A DNA stretch of 64,000 bases from Roseomonas sp. OT10 (GTDB lineage Bacteria > Pseudomonadota > Alphaproteobacteria > Acetobacterales > Acetobacteraceae), in contig NZ_CP087719.1 of assembly GCF_020991085.1 (NCBI RefSeq), positions 2,810,001 to 2,874,000 of the forward strand, in the 5' to 3' direction. The notes beneath the pieces were generated by a model. The model was not told where the DNA came from and did no database searches. It saw only the letters and a program-made list of their open reading frames with translations. This document shows positions 32,350 to 42,220 of the stretch, piece by piece (position 1 is the first letter of the stretch; the number at the start of each line of letters is the position of its first letter). The translations under genes were made by a program, and so were the position numbers.

Positions 32350-34230
32350 TCACCCAGCCGCGGCCACGCGGTTGCGGCCCCCGCGCTTCGCCTCGTAGAG
32401 CGCGGCATCCGCCGCCGCGACCAGGCCGGCCACCCCCGCCTCCGCCCCGCCGGGGCGCGGCATGGCGGAGGCCACGCCCAGGCTCGCCGTCACCACCCCC
32501 CAGGGCGGATTGCCGGCATGCGGCATGCCGGCCGCCTCCACGGCGGCGCGGACGGCCTCCGCCACCTGCAACGCATCGGGGGCGGCGGTATCGGGCAGGA
32601 TGGCGGCGAACTCCTCGCCGCCATAGCGTGCCGCGAGGTCGCCCGGCCGGCGCAGGGACCGCGCGATGGCATCGGCCGCGACCCGCAGGCACTCGTCGCC
32701 CTCCGGATGGCCATAGGTGTCGTTGAACACCTTGAAGCGATCCAGGTCGAGGAGGAGCAGCGACAGGGGGCGGCCCTCCCGCGCGGCGCGCGACCATTCC
32801 CGCGCCAGCGCCTCGTCCAGCCCGCGCCGGTTCGTCAGGCCGGTCAGCCCGTCCGTGCTGGCCAGCGTCTCCAGCGCGGCCTCGGCCGTCTTCCGCGCGG
32901 TGATGTCGCGCACCATGGCCACCGCGCCGTCCTGGGCGCCGGTCGTCGGGTGGTGCACCTTGCGCAGAAGGGTTTCCACCCAGATCTGACGCCCGTCGCG
33001 GCGCCGCATGCGATAGACGAAGGTGCCCTCCTCCTCCCGCCCGGCGAGCAGCGCCTCGAACCGCTCGCGGACGGCCGCGGCATCCTGGGGATCGACATTG
33101 TCGAAGGCGGAGCGCCCCAGCAGCACCTCCGGCCGCTTGCCGAGCAGGGCCTGCGAGGCGGGCGAGACGTAGCGGCGGCGCCAGTCGGGGCCGAGCCGCA
33201 CGATCATCTCGCTCGAACGCTCCGCCAGCAGCCGGAACTCCGCCTCGCTGTCGCGCAGGGCGCGGTGGGCCGCCTGCCGCGCCCGGGCCAGCGACGCCAG
33301 CCGCAGGCCGAGCGCCCCGATGACGATGGCCACCAGCACCGTCGTCGCCGCGCGCGAGGCAGTGCTGACGCGCCACTTCTCCAGCGTCCGGTCGGCGGAG
33401 GCGCCGATCACGACGTAGAGCGGATAGCCCGGCGTGCGGAAGACGGAATAGACCCTCTCGCCATCCGGCGAAGGGCCGATGTCCGGCGCCTGGCCGGGCG
33501 CCGCGGGGTTCATCCGGGCGCGCAGCCAGTCGCCATCCTTCAGGCCGCCCGCCGCGTCCGCGGGGTCGTAGGGATGCAGGACGAGGGCGTCGCCCCGCTC
33601 GTTCATGCCGGCGATGACGCCATCCTCGCCGACATCGAGATCCGCGTGGATCTTAGCGAGGCTGTCGCCGCGCAGCCCGGCCATGACCACCCCGGCGAAG
33701 CGGCCCTGCGCATCGGACAGGCGGCGCGAGAAGGTGACCATCCAGGTGCCGAGGAAGGAGCTCCAGACCGGCAGGGCGATGTGCAGGCCCGACTCCGGCG
33801 TGTCCCGGTGGTAGCGGAAGAATTCCTGCCCGGATTCGTTCGCGCCCACCGGCGCCTGGTTCAGCGAGCTGGCGACGACCTGGCCATCCTGGTCGAGGAC
33901 GACGACCACGTAGTTCTTCTCCAGCGGCCCCATCGTCTCGGTGAGGCGGCGGTCCACCCGGTCCCGCAGCCCCAGCCCCTTCCCCGTCTCCTGCAGCTCG
34001 TCGACCAGGCCGGCGAGCAAGGTGTCGGTCAGGCTGGCGGTGGTGCCCATCCGCCCCGCCAGGGCCCGGGCCAAGTTGTCCGTGCCGGTCTCCACCTCCT
34101 CCAGATGCGCCCGGCGGTCGTTCCAGGCGTGCCAAGCCTCCGTCCCCAGCAGCGCCGCGCAGCCGATGACGGCATAGGCGACGGCCCGGAAGCTCATCGA
34201 ACGGAAGGGGCGGCTTGCCGGCTCCGGCAT
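32350..34230 (-). CDS. Membrane diguanylate cyclase with PAS and GGDEF domains
   Basis: This 626-residue protein has an N-terminal helix (about residues 15-32), an extracytoplasmic sensor (dCache-like, about 33-290), a second helix (about 296-315), a PAS domain (about 330-450) and a GGDEF domain. The active loop is YGGEEF, preceded by an RPGD inhibitory (I) site five residues upstream, so the cyclase should be product-inhibited. It would make c-di-GMP in response to a periplasmic and/or PAS-sensed signal. An in-frame ATG at 34326 was rejected; ATG 34230 fits the charged N-terminus before the helix. Confidence 0.92.
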   Translation of the reverse strand: MPEPASRPFRSMSFRAVAYAVIGCAALLGTEAWHAWNDRRAHLEEVETGTDNLARALAGRMGTTASLTDTLLAGLVDELQETGKGLGLRDRVDRRLTETMGPLEKNYVVVVLDQDGQVVASSLNQAPVGANESGQEFFRYHRDTPESGLHIALPVWSSFLGTWMVTFSRRLSDAQGRFAGVVMAGLRGDSLAKIHADLDVGEDGVIAGMNERGDALVLHPYDPADAAGGLKDGDWLRARMNPAAPGQAPDIGPSPDGERVYSVFRTPGYPLYVVIGASADRTLEKWRVSTASRAATTVLVAIVIGALGLRLASLARARQAAHRALRDSEAEFRLLAERSSEMIVRLGPDWRRRYVSPASQALLGKRPEVLLGRSAFDNVDPQDAAAVRERFEALLAGREEEGTFVYRMRRRDGRQIWVETLLRKVHHPTTGAQDGAVAMVRDITARKTAEAALETLASTDGLTGLTNRRGLDEALAREWSRAAREGRPLSLLLLDLDRFKVFNDTYGHPEGDECLRVAADAIARSLRRPGDLAARYGGEEFAAILPDTAAPDALQVAEAVRAAVEAAGMPHAGNPPWGVVTASLGVASAMPRPGGAEAGVAGLVAAADAALYEAKRGGRNRVAAAG

Positions 34231-34392
34231 GCGGGATTCCTGACCAGGCGGAAGGCCGGGGCGATGCCCCGCAGTTGCCCGGGCTGGGCCGGGGCGCAGC
34301 TTCCCGCGCGACGGCTCCGGCGGCAAGGCGGACCAGCCCGCTGCACCCCGCCCGGCGCGCCCCCCCGGACCGCCCGCGCCGAGGCGGAGAGG

Positions 34393-35361
34393 CTACCCCT
34401 CCGCCGCCAGCCGCGACGCGGCGATCGCCTCCTCCACCCGCAGCGCGGCGTCCAGCGCGGCGCGCCCCACCGCCCCGTCCGCCTCGACCGGCGCGCCGTC
34501 CAGGCAGGCGGCGGCGAAGGCGGCGTGCTCCGCCTCCAGGCTGTCGCGGTCCTGCCAGGAGGCGTGCGCGCCGCCGAAGCCCGGAAGCTGCTCCAGCGCC
34601 TCGCCCTCGCCCTTGCGGACGACGTGCAGGGTGCGGGCGAGGAAATCCATCTGGAGGTAACCCTCGCTGCCGAACAGGCGCAGCCGGCGCTCCATCTTCA
34701 GGCTGACGCGGCTCGCGGTCAGCGTCGCCACGCCCCCGTTGCCGAACCGCAGCCGGGCATTGGCGATATCCGTCCGCTGCGAGGCTACGTTGGCCCCCAC
34801 CGCATCCACCCCCACCAGCGGCGCGCCGAAGACCATCAGCGCGAGGTCCAGGTCGTGGATCATCAGGTCCAGCACCACCGGCACGTCCAGTGAGCGCGGG
34901 CGGAAGGGGGCGATCCGCACCGCCTCCAGATACAATGGCTTCCCGACCCGGGCGGCGATCCCGCCCCCCTCCCGCATCGCCGCCATCCCGGCGGAGAATC
35001 GTTCGAGCTGCCCGACCTGGAGCACCCGGCCCTTGGCGGCGGCCAGGGCGATGAGGGCATCCGCCTCGGCCAGGGTGGCGGCGATGGGCTTCTCCACCAG
35101 CACGTGCTTCCCCGCCTCCAGCGCGGCGGTGGCCAGCCCGGCGTGGTAGGCGGTGGGGGCGGCGACGATCAGCGCGTCGGCGGCGGCGATCAGCGCCTCG
35201 GCCGGCAGGGCGGGGGCGCCGGCCTCCGCCGCCACGGCGGCGGCCCGGGCGGGGTCGGCATCGGCCACGCCCACCAGCTCGGTGCGGGCACCCTTGGCCG
35301 CCTTCAGCGCGTGGAACCGCCCGAAATGCCCCACGCCCAGCACGCCCAGCTTCAGCCGCAT
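34393..35361 (-). CDS. Gfo/Idh/MocA family oxidoreductase
   Basis: This 322-residue NAD(P)-dependent dehydrogenase has the dinucleotide motif GVLGVGHFGRFHALK at residues 6-20, EKP in VLVEKPIAAT (about 93) and HDLDLAL in the C-terminal domain. It likely acts on a sugar or sugar-like compound; the substrate is unknown. It is transcribed divergently from secD and follows no obvious operon. Confidence 0.9.
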   Translation of the reverse strand: MRLKLGVLGVGHFGRFHALKAAKGARTELVGVADADPARAAAVAAEAGAPALPAEALIAAADALIVAAPTAYHAGLATAALEAGKHVLVEKPIAATLAEADALIALAAAKGRVLQVGQLERFSAGMAAMREGGGIAARVGKPLYLEAVRIAPFRPRSLDVPVVLDLMIHDLDLALMVFGAPLVGVDAVGANVASQRTDIANARLRFGNGGVATLTASRVSLKMERRLRLFGSEGYLQMDFLARTLHVVRKGEGEALEQLPGFGGAHASWQDRDSLEAEHAAFAAACLDGAPVEADGAVGRAALDAALRVEEAIAASRLAAEG

Positions 35362-35575
35362 GGTCCTTCGGCCCTCCTTGGCCTTCCTGGGACCGGGCTC
35401 TAGAGCGGATCGCCCCCGGCGGGAACCGGCCCCGCCGCGCGGTGGGGGCGACGGCCCGGTTTCACTCCGCGACTCGCCGTCGCTTGCATCGCCGGCCCCC
35501 TCACAGCATCTTCCGGCCCGCCCGACCCCGACCTGGCTACGCCAGGGGGTCCAACCAGGGGATGCCTGCCCGGAC

Positions 35576-37165
35576 ATGCTGTACTTCGCGCGGTGGAAGG
35601 TTGCCGCGATCCTCGGCGTCATCGCGCTCGGTATCCTGCTCTGCCTTCCCAACCTCCTGCCCCGCTCCGTCCTGCCGGACTGGGCGGCGCACCGCCAGAT
35701 CTCGCTCGGCCTCGACCTGCGCGGCGGCTCCTACCTGCTGCTGGAGGTCGATCTGGACGCGGTGGTGCGCGACCGGCTGGAGGCCCTGGCCGACGGCGCC
35801 CGCACCCGCTTCCGCACCGGCAACATCGGCTATACCGCCATCGCCTCCAGCCCCGGCGACCGCCGCCTGACCGTCCGCCTGCGCGACCCCGCCCAGGCCG
35901 AGACCGCGGCGGCGCAGCTGCGCGAGCTGGCCAACCCCGTGCCGCTGGGCACGGGGGGCGTGACCGGACCGGACATCGACGTGGCCACCGCCCCGGACGG
36001 CACGGTCACCGCCACCCTCTCCGATGCGGGGCTGCGCGCCCGCGCCACCGGCGCGGTGGAGCAGTCCATCGAGATCGTCCGCCGCCGCGTGGACGAGACG
36101 GGCGTGGCCGAGGCGCTGGTCGCCCGCCAGGGGCAGAACCGCGTCCTGGTCCAGCTGCCGGGCGTCGAGGACCCGAACCGGCTGAAGCAGCTGCTCGGCC
36201 GCACCGCGCGCATGACCTTCCACCTGCTGGACGAGAACGCCAACCCGCAGGCCACCGTCCCCCCGCCGGGCACCCAGTTCCTGATGGGCGAACGCGACGG
36301 CCAGCGCTATGCCGTGCGCCGGCAGGTGGCGGTGGACGGCGCCAACCTCTCTGACGCCCGCGCCGGGCAGGACCCGCAGACCCACCAGTGGGTGGTGAAC
36401 TTCACCTTCGATTCCATCGGCACCCGCCGCTTCGCCGACATCACCCGGGCCAATACGGGCCGGCCCTTCGCCATCGTCCTCGACGACAAGGTGATCACCG
36501 CCCCCGTCATCCGAGAGCCGATCACCGGCGGCCGCGGCCAGATCAGCGGCCAGTTCAACGCGGCCTCGGCCAACGACCTCGCCGTGCTGCTGCGCGCCGG
36601 CGCCCTGCCCGCGCCGCTGACGGTGGTGGAGGAGCGGACGGTCGGGCCGGAGCTGGGGGCGGACGCCATCCGCGCCGGTCTGCTGGCGCTGATGACCGGC
36701 ACGCTGCTGGTGCTGGCCTATATGGGCCTCGCCTACGGGCTGTTCGGCTGGTTCGCCAACATCGCCCTGCTGATCAACCTGATCCTGATGGGCGCGGCCA
36801 TGTCGCTGCTCCAGGCGACGCTGACCCTGCCCGGCATCGCCGGCGTGGTGCTGACCCTGGGCACGGCGGTGGACGCGAACATCCTGATCAACGAGCGAAT
36901 CCGCGAGGAGGTCCAGGCCGGGCGCTCGCCCGTCCAGGCGCTGGAGGCGGGGTTCAGCAAGGCCTACGCCACCATCGTGGACAGCAACCTGACCAACCTG
37001 ATCGCCATGGCCTGCCTCTACGCCTTCGGTTCCGGGCCGGTGAAGGGCTTCGCCATCACCGTCACCATCGGCACGATTGTCCACCTCTTCACCGCCACGA
37101 CACTGGTCCGCCTGATGATCTCCTGGTGGTACCGCTCGCGCCGCCCGCGCGAGCTGCCGGTCTGA
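35576..37165 (+). CDS. secD: Protein translocase subunit SecD
   Basis: This 529-residue membrane protein has helix 1 at about 9-28, a large periplasmic domain with GLDLRGGSYLLLEVD near residue 44, and five C-terminal helices containing the conserved GTAVDANILINERIREE. With SecF it forms the SecDF complex that uses the proton gradient to help SecYEG export. ATG 35576 was chosen at the start of the hydrophobic leader. It is followed by secF after 12 nt. Confidence 0.96.
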   Translation: MLYFARWKVAAILGVIALGILLCLPNLLPRSVLPDWAAHRQISLGLDLRGGSYLLLEVDLDAVVRDRLEALADGARTRFRTGNIGYTAIASSPGDRRLTVRLRDPAQAETAAAQLRELANPVPLGTGGVTGPDIDVATAPDGTVTATLSDAGLRARATGAVEQSIEIVRRRVDETGVAEALVARQGQNRVLVQLPGVEDPNRLKQLLGRTARMTFHLLDENANPQATVPPPGTQFLMGERDGQRYAVRRQVAVDGANLSDARAGQDPQTHQWVVNFTFDSIGTRRFADITRANTGRPFAIVLDDKVITAPVIREPITGGRGQISGQFNAASANDLAVLLRAGALPAPLTVVEERTVGPELGADAIRAGLLALMTGTLLVLAYMGLAYGLFGWFANIALLINLILMGAAMSLLQATLTLPGIAGVVLTLGTAVDANILINERIREEVQAGRSPVQALEAGFSKAYATIVDSNLTNLIAMACLYAFGSGPVKGFAITVTIGTIVHLFTATTLVRLMISWWYRSRRPRELPV

Positions 37166-37177
37166 GGGAGGACCGCC

Positions 37178-38155
37178 ATGCTCCGCCTGCTCTCCCGCCC
37201 GCTCTTCCGGGTCGTCCCCGACGGCACGCGCATCCGCTTCATGCGCGGCCGCTACATGGGGCTGATCGTCTCGCTCCTCCTCTCCACCGCCTCCCTGATC
37301 CTCGCCTTCCATCCGGGGCTGGAGAAGGGCATCGACTTCAAGGGCGGCATCCTGATGGAGGCCCGCACCCCCGCCCCCGCCGATCTGGGCCAGATCCGCG
37401 CCGCGGTGGACCGGCTGGGCCTCGGCGAGGCAGGCGTGCAGGAGTTCGGCGACGCCAACTCCGTCCTGCTCCGCCTGCCGGTGCAGGGCGAGGAGGCGCA
37501 GACCCAGCAGGCGGTGAACCGCGTCCGCGCGACGCTGGAGCAGCTCGCCCCCGGCACGCGCATCGTGCGGGTGGACGCGGTGGGCAACCGCGTCTCGGAC
37601 GAGCTGTTCCTGAACGGGCTCTACGCCCTCGGCTTCTCGCTGCTGGCGATGCTGATCTACATCTGGTTCCGCTTCGAGTGGCAGTTCGCCGTCGGCGCGG
37701 TGACCACGCTGATCCTCGACACCACCAAGGCGGTGGGCTTCCTCGTCGTCACGGGGATCGAGTTCAACCTGACCACCGTCGCCGCCATCCTGACCATCAT
37801 CGGCTTCGGCGTGAACGACAAGGTCGTGGTCTATGACCGCGTGCGCGAGAACCTGCGCAAGTACAAGACCATGCCGCTGCGCGACCTGATCGACCTGTCG
37901 ATCAACCAGACGCTGAACCGCACCGTCGGCACCTCCGCCACGCTGCTGCTCTCCGCCCTGCCGCTGGCGCTGTTCGGCGGCGACGCGCTGTCGGGCTTCG
38001 CCTGGGTGACGCTGTTCGGCATCGTGGTGGCGACCTCCTCCTCGATCTTCATCGCCGCCCCGCTGCTGCTGTTCCTGGGCGAGCACCGGCTGCGCCGCGA
38101 GGTCCAGGCGCGGCCCGCGGCGGCGGCGAACAAGCCCGCCGCCTCCCGCCCGTAG
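37178..38155 (+). CDS. secF: Protein translocase subunit SecF
   Basis: This 325-residue partner of SecD has a first helix, FKGGILMEART in the periplasmic domain, and the helix-4 signature ILTIIGFGVNDKVVVYDRVREN. A ribosome binding site (gggagga) precedes ATG 37178. It completes the secD-secF pair. No yajC is seen in the window. Confidence 0.96.
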   Translation: MLRLLSRPLFRVVPDGTRIRFMRGRYMGLIVSLLLSTASLILAFHPGLEKGIDFKGGILMEARTPAPADLGQIRAAVDRLGLGEAGVQEFGDANSVLLRLPVQGEEAQTQQAVNRVRATLEQLAPGTRIVRVDAVGNRVSDELFLNGLYALGFSLLAMLIYIWFRFEWQFAVGAVTTLILDTTKAVGFLVVTGIEFNLTTVAAILTIIGFGVNDKVVVYDRVRENLRKYKTMPLRDLIDLSINQTLNRTVGTSATLLLSALPLALFGGDALSGFAWVTLFGIVVATSSSIFIAAPLLLFLGEHRLRREVQARPAAAANKPAASRP

Positions 38156-38169
38156 GAAGGCGGCGGGCG

Positions 38170-39117
38170 ATGCGGACGGGACGGCGCGGCACCCTCCTTG
38201 GGCTCGGGGCGGTGGGGGCGGCCCTGCTGGCGCCGCGCGCGCCCGCCCGGGCGGCCCCGACCGTCACCCTGCTGGTCCCAGGGCCGGAGGGCGGGTCCTC
38301 CGACCAGTGGCTGCGTGCCTTCGCCCCCTTCCTGGAGCGGCACCTGCCCCGCCGCTCCGTCACCGTCCTGGCCCGGCCCGGAGCGAACGGCCTCGCCATG
38401 CTGCGGGAACTGGCCGAGGCCCGGCCGGACGGGCGGCTGCTCGGCTACATCCAGGCGCCGGAGTTCCTGACGCGCGCGGTCGAGCAGGGCGAGGCGGACC
38501 TGCTCTCCCGCCTGCGCTTCCTGGGTGCCGTGACCGAGGAGCCGCTGGTCCTCGTCACCCCGCCCGGCACGGAGCTGGCGGCGCTGCGCGCCCTGCCCTC
38601 CCCCGGCGTGCTGGGGCTGCCGCCGCCGAACTCCGTGGCCGCGCTGGCGGCCACGGCAGTGATCGGCCCGCTCAACCTGTCCGCCCTGCACTTCCCCTCC
38701 GCCGCCGCGGCGCGGCAGGCGGCGCTCTCCGGCAATGTCAGCGCGGCGCTGGTGCGGCTGTCCGATGCCATCGCCGCGCTGCGGGACGGCAAGCTCTCCG
38801 CGCTCGGCCTCTCCGGCGAGCAGCGCAGCCCCCTGCTGCCCGAGGCGCCGACCCTGGCGGAGCAGGGCCTGCCGCTGCGGAGCACGTCGCGGCGGGGCTT
38901 CGTCCTGCCGGCGGGGATCGCCGAGGATCAGGCGCGCCCCCTGACCGAGGCTCTGCGCCAGGTGGTCGAGGACCCGGAATTCGCCGCCCAGAGCCAGGCG
39001 ACCGGCCTCTTGCCGTCCTATCTGGATGGCGCGGCCTGGACCGCCGCCGTGCAGGGCGACCTGGCGGCGCTGCAACGCCGCTGGGTGGCCGAGCCCTGGA
39101 CCCCGCGGCCGGGCTGA
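38170..39117 (+). CDS. Bug-family (tripartite tricarboxylate type) substrate-binding protein
   Basis: This 315-residue periplasmic protein has a leader with basic start (MRTGRRGTLLGLGAVGAALL) and the Bug-type body: VARPG-like VTVLARPGANGLAML, a middle LGLPPPNSVAALAA and a C-terminal PLTEALRQVVEDPEFAAQ. Such proteins bind carboxylates, often with TctAB membrane partners, which are absent here. It lies 14 nt after secF and may be co-transcribed, although functionally unrelated. Confidence 0.87.
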   Translation: MRTGRRGTLLGLGAVGAALLAPRAPARAAPTVTLLVPGPEGGSSDQWLRAFAPFLERHLPRRSVTVLARPGANGLAMLRELAEARPDGRLLGYIQAPEFLTRAVEQGEADLLSRLRFLGAVTEEPLVLVTPPGTELAALRALPSPGVLGLPPPNSVAALAATAVIGPLNLSALHFPSAAAARQAALSGNVSAALVRLSDAIAALRDGKLSALGLSGEQRSPLLPEAPTLAEQGLPLRSTSRRGFVLPAGIAEDQARPLTEALRQVVEDPEFAAQSQATGLLPSYLDGAAWTAAVQGDLAALQRRWVAEPWTPRPG

Positions 39118-39182
39118 GCGGGCCCCGCCGGCGGTCCATGAGTCGTGCAGCCGCCACAGCCCCGCCCGGCGGCGGCGGGCGC

Positions 39183-39212
39183 TTGACCCCCACCGGCCGC
39201 CCTCACCATAAC
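39183..39212 (+). promoter_or_regulatory. Candidate ileS promoter
   Basis: -35 ttgacc (39183-39188), an 18-nt spacer and -10 cataac (39207-39212) lie in the 271-nt gap before ileS, giving a leader of about 170 nt. The -35 box is close to the alphaproteobacterial consensus. Confidence 0.45.
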
Positions 39213-39255
39213 TAGCGCCATGCTCCGGCGGGTCCTTCACGCGCGAATTACCGGC

Positions 39256-39277
39256 CCGGCCCTCGTCTGAGGGCCGG
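39256..39277 (+). promoter_or_regulatory. Hairpin in the ileS leader
   Basis: A perfect 9-bp stem (ccggccctc/gagggccgg) with a 4-nt loop gtct lies downstream of the predicted ileS promoter. It has no U-tract. It could be a terminator for upstream transcripts or a control element of ileS; no T-box features are seen. Confidence 0.45.
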
Positions 39278-39388
39278 CACCCCGACGCGACCCCCCCTTG
39301 CGCGCCCCCTGCCCGCGCCTCCGGCCCGCCCTTCCGCTTCGGAACCGCCCGCCGGACGCGCCTTCCGGAAGAGCCCCCGAAGACCGCC

Positions 39389-42220
39389 ATGACCGACGCC
39401 ACGACCGAGACGACCCGCCCCACGACAGACTGGCGCGGCTCCGTCTTCCTCCCGCGAACCCCCTTCCCGATGAAGGGCGACCTGCCGAAGCGGGAGCCGG
39501 ACTGGCTGGCCCGCTGGCAGCGGCTGGGGCTGTGGGACCGGCTGCGGGCGGAATCCGCCGGCAGGCCGAGCTTCGTCCTGCATGACGGCCCGCCCTATGC
39601 GAACGGGCCGCTGCATATCGGGCACGCGCTGAACAAGATCCTGAAGGACGTCATCAACCGCGCCGCCCAGATGTCCGGGCGCGACGCGAACTACGTCCCC
39701 GGCTGGGACTGCCACGGCCTGCCGATCGAGTGGAAGGTCGAGGAGGAGTACCGGAAGAAGGGCCGCGACAAGGACGCCGTGCCGGTGCTGGACTTCCGCG
39801 CCGAGTGCCGCGCCTATGCCGCCCACTGGCTAAACGTGCAGCGCGAGGAGTTCCAGCGCCTGGGCGTCTTCGGCGACTGGGCGGGGCGCTACGCGACCAT
39901 GGACCTGTCCTCCGAGGCGGTGATCGCGGGCGAGATCGGCAAGTTCCTGCTCAACGGCTCGCTCTACCGCGGCCTGCGCCCGGTGATGTGGAGCCCGGTC
40001 GAGAAGACCGCGCTGGCCGATGCGGAGGTCGAGTACCACGACCACACCAGCCCGACCCTGCACGCGCTGTTCCCGGTGGTCTCCGCCGCAAAGGGCGAGC
40101 TGGACGGTGCGCGGGTGGTGATCTGGACCACCACCCCCTGGACCATGCCGGGCAACCGCGCCGTCGCCTATGGCGAGGAGATCGACTACGCCCTGCTGCA
40201 TGTGGACGCGGTGGCGGAGGGCTCGCTGCTCCGCCCGGGCCTCACCCTGCTGGTGGCCCTGCCGCTGCTGCCCGCCTTCGCCAAGGAGACGGGGCTCGCG
40301 GCGCATACCGTCCGCCGCGTGCTGAAGGGCAGCGAGCTGGCCGGGACGATCCTGGCGCATCCGCTGCGCGGCTGGGCCGGGGCGGCCGGCGGCTACGACT
40401 TCGACGTCCCCCTGCTGCCGGGCGACTTCGTCACCGCCGATGCGGGCACGGGCTTCGTCCACATCGCCCCCGGCCATGGCGAGGACGACTTCAACCTCGG
40501 CCGGATCTTCGGCCTGCCCGTGCCGGAGACGGTGGCCGATGACGGCACCTACACCGTGCAGGCGCCGGGCTTCGCCGGCCTGCACGTCTTCAAGGCGCAC
40601 GAGGCCGTCTGGGCGGCGATCGCCTCGATGGGCAACCTCGCGGCCAAGGGGTCGCTGGTCCATTCCTACCCGCATTCCTGGCGCTCCAAGAAGCCGGTGA
40701 TCTTCCGCGCCACCCCGCAGTGGTTCATCGCCATGGATGACGGCAACGCCATCCGGGAGAAGGCGCTGGACGCCCTCTCGCGCACGCATTTCGTGCCGGA
40801 GGCGGGGCGCAACCGCCTGACCTCGATGATCGCGGCGCGGCCGGACTGGTGCATCAGCCGCCAGCGCGCCTGGGGCGTGCCGATCCCCGTCTTCGTGGAC
40901 AAGCGCACGGGCGAGCCGCTGCGCGACGCGGCGGTGATCGAGCGCGTGGTCTGCGCCTTCCGTGAGGAGGGGGCGGATGCCTGGTACAAGCCGGGCGCCG
41001 CCCAGCGCTTCCTGGGCAACGACCGCAACCCGGACGACTACGAGCAGGTGATGGACATCGTGGACGTGTGGTTCGAGTCCGGCTCGACTCACGCCTTCAC
41101 CCTGACGCCGGAGCGCGGCCTGCCCTTCCCGGCCGATCTCTACCTCGAAGGCTCGGACCAGCACCGCGGCTGGTTCCACTCCTCCCTGCTGGAGAGCATC
41201 GGCACGCGCGGCGTGGCGCCCTTCAAGGCGCTGCTGACGCACGGCTTCACGCTCGACGAGTCCGGGCGGAAGATGTCGAAGTCGCTGGGCAACGTCACCG
41301 CGCCACAGGAGGTGACCAAGAAGTACGGCGCCGACATCCTGCGCCTGTGGGTGATGAACGCCGACACCACCGAGGACCAGCGCATCGGCCCGCGCATCCT
41401 GGAGCAGACGGCGGAGCTGTACCGGCGGCTGCGCAACACGCTGCGCTGGCTGCTGGGCAACCTCGACGGCTTCTCGGATGCGGAGCGGGTTCCCCACGCC
41501 GAGCTGCCGGAGCTGGAGCTCTGGGTGCTGCACCGGCTCGCCGAGCTGGATGCGCGGCTACGCCAGGCGGTGGCCGACCATGACTGGACGGGGGTCTACC
41601 CCGAGATCCACGCCTTCTGCGCCGCCGACCTCTCCGCCTTCTACTTCGACGTGCGCAAGGACAGCCTCTACTGCGACGCGGCGGACAGCCCGCGGCGCCG
41701 CGCCGCCCGCACCGTGCTGGACGCGCTGCACCGCTGCCTGACCACCTGGCTGGCCCCCGTCCTTCCCTTCACGGCGGAGGAGGCCTGGCTGGCCCGCTTC
41801 CCCGCCGAGGACGGGTCGGTGCACCTCGAACCCTTCCCCGACATCCCGGCGGAGTGGCGCGACGACGCCCTGGCGGCGAAATGGGCGCGGGTGCGGGAGC
41901 TGCGCGGGCTGGTGACGGCCGAGCTGGAGAAGGCCCGCGCCGCCGGCACCATCGGCTCCAGCCTGCAGGCCGCGCCGACCCTCGCCGTGCCCGCGGAGGA
42001 GGCGTCGCTGCTGCCGCCGGAGCTGTGGGCGGAGGTCTGCATCACCTCCGGCTTCACCCTGGAACCGGCGGATGCCCCCGCGGCGGCCTTCGCCCGGGCC
42101 GAGGGCGAGAAATGCGCCCGCTGCTGGCGCGTCCTGCCCGAGGTCGGGAGCGGCCGCCACGCCGATCTCTGCCTGCGCTGCGACGCGGCGGTGCCGGCCA
42201 GCGGGGCACAGGCGGCATGA
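39389..42220 (+). CDS. ileS: Isoleucyl-tRNA synthetase
   Basis: This 943-residue class I synthetase has HIGH in LHIGHALNK (about residue 76), KMSKS in RKMSKSLGN (about 627), the editing domain between them (including WTTTPWTMPGNRA), an anticodon-binding domain, and a C-terminal zinc finger (CARCWR...CLRC, about 908-930). It charges tRNA-Ile in the cytoplasm. The stop overlaps the lspA ATG (ATGA), and the gene order ileS-lspA-bamF is common in alphaproteobacteria. Confidence 0.97.
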   Translation: MTDATTETTRPTTDWRGSVFLPRTPFPMKGDLPKREPDWLARWQRLGLWDRLRAESAGRPSFVLHDGPPYANGPLHIGHALNKILKDVINRAAQMSGRDANYVPGWDCHGLPIEWKVEEEYRKKGRDKDAVPVLDFRAECRAYAAHWLNVQREEFQRLGVFGDWAGRYATMDLSSEAVIAGEIGKFLLNGSLYRGLRPVMWSPVEKTALADAEVEYHDHTSPTLHALFPVVSAAKGELDGARVVIWTTTPWTMPGNRAVAYGEEIDYALLHVDAVAEGSLLRPGLTLLVALPLLPAFAKETGLAAHTVRRVLKGSELAGTILAHPLRGWAGAAGGYDFDVPLLPGDFVTADAGTGFVHIAPGHGEDDFNLGRIFGLPVPETVADDGTYTVQAPGFAGLHVFKAHEAVWAAIASMGNLAAKGSLVHSYPHSWRSKKPVIFRATPQWFIAMDDGNAIREKALDALSRTHFVPEAGRNRLTSMIAARPDWCISRQRAWGVPIPVFVDKRTGEPLRDAAVIERVVCAFREEGADAWYKPGAAQRFLGNDRNPDDYEQVMDIVDVWFESGSTHAFTLTPERGLPFPADLYLEGSDQHRGWFHSSLLESIGTRGVAPFKALLTHGFTLDESGRKMSKSLGNVTAPQEVTKKYGADILRLWVMNADTTEDQRIGPRILEQTAELYRRLRNTLRWLLGNLDGFSDAERVPHAELPELELWVLHRLAELDARLRQAVADHDWTGVYPEIHAFCAADLSAFYFDVRKDSLYCDAADSPRRRAARTVLDALHRCLTTWLAPVLPFTAEEAWLARFPAEDGSVHLEPFPDIPAEWRDDALAAKWARVRELRGLVTAELEKARAAGTIGSSLQAAPTLAVPAEEASLLPPELWAEVCITSGFTLEPADAPAAAFARAEGEKCARCWRVLPEVGSGRHADLCLRCDAAVPASGAQAA

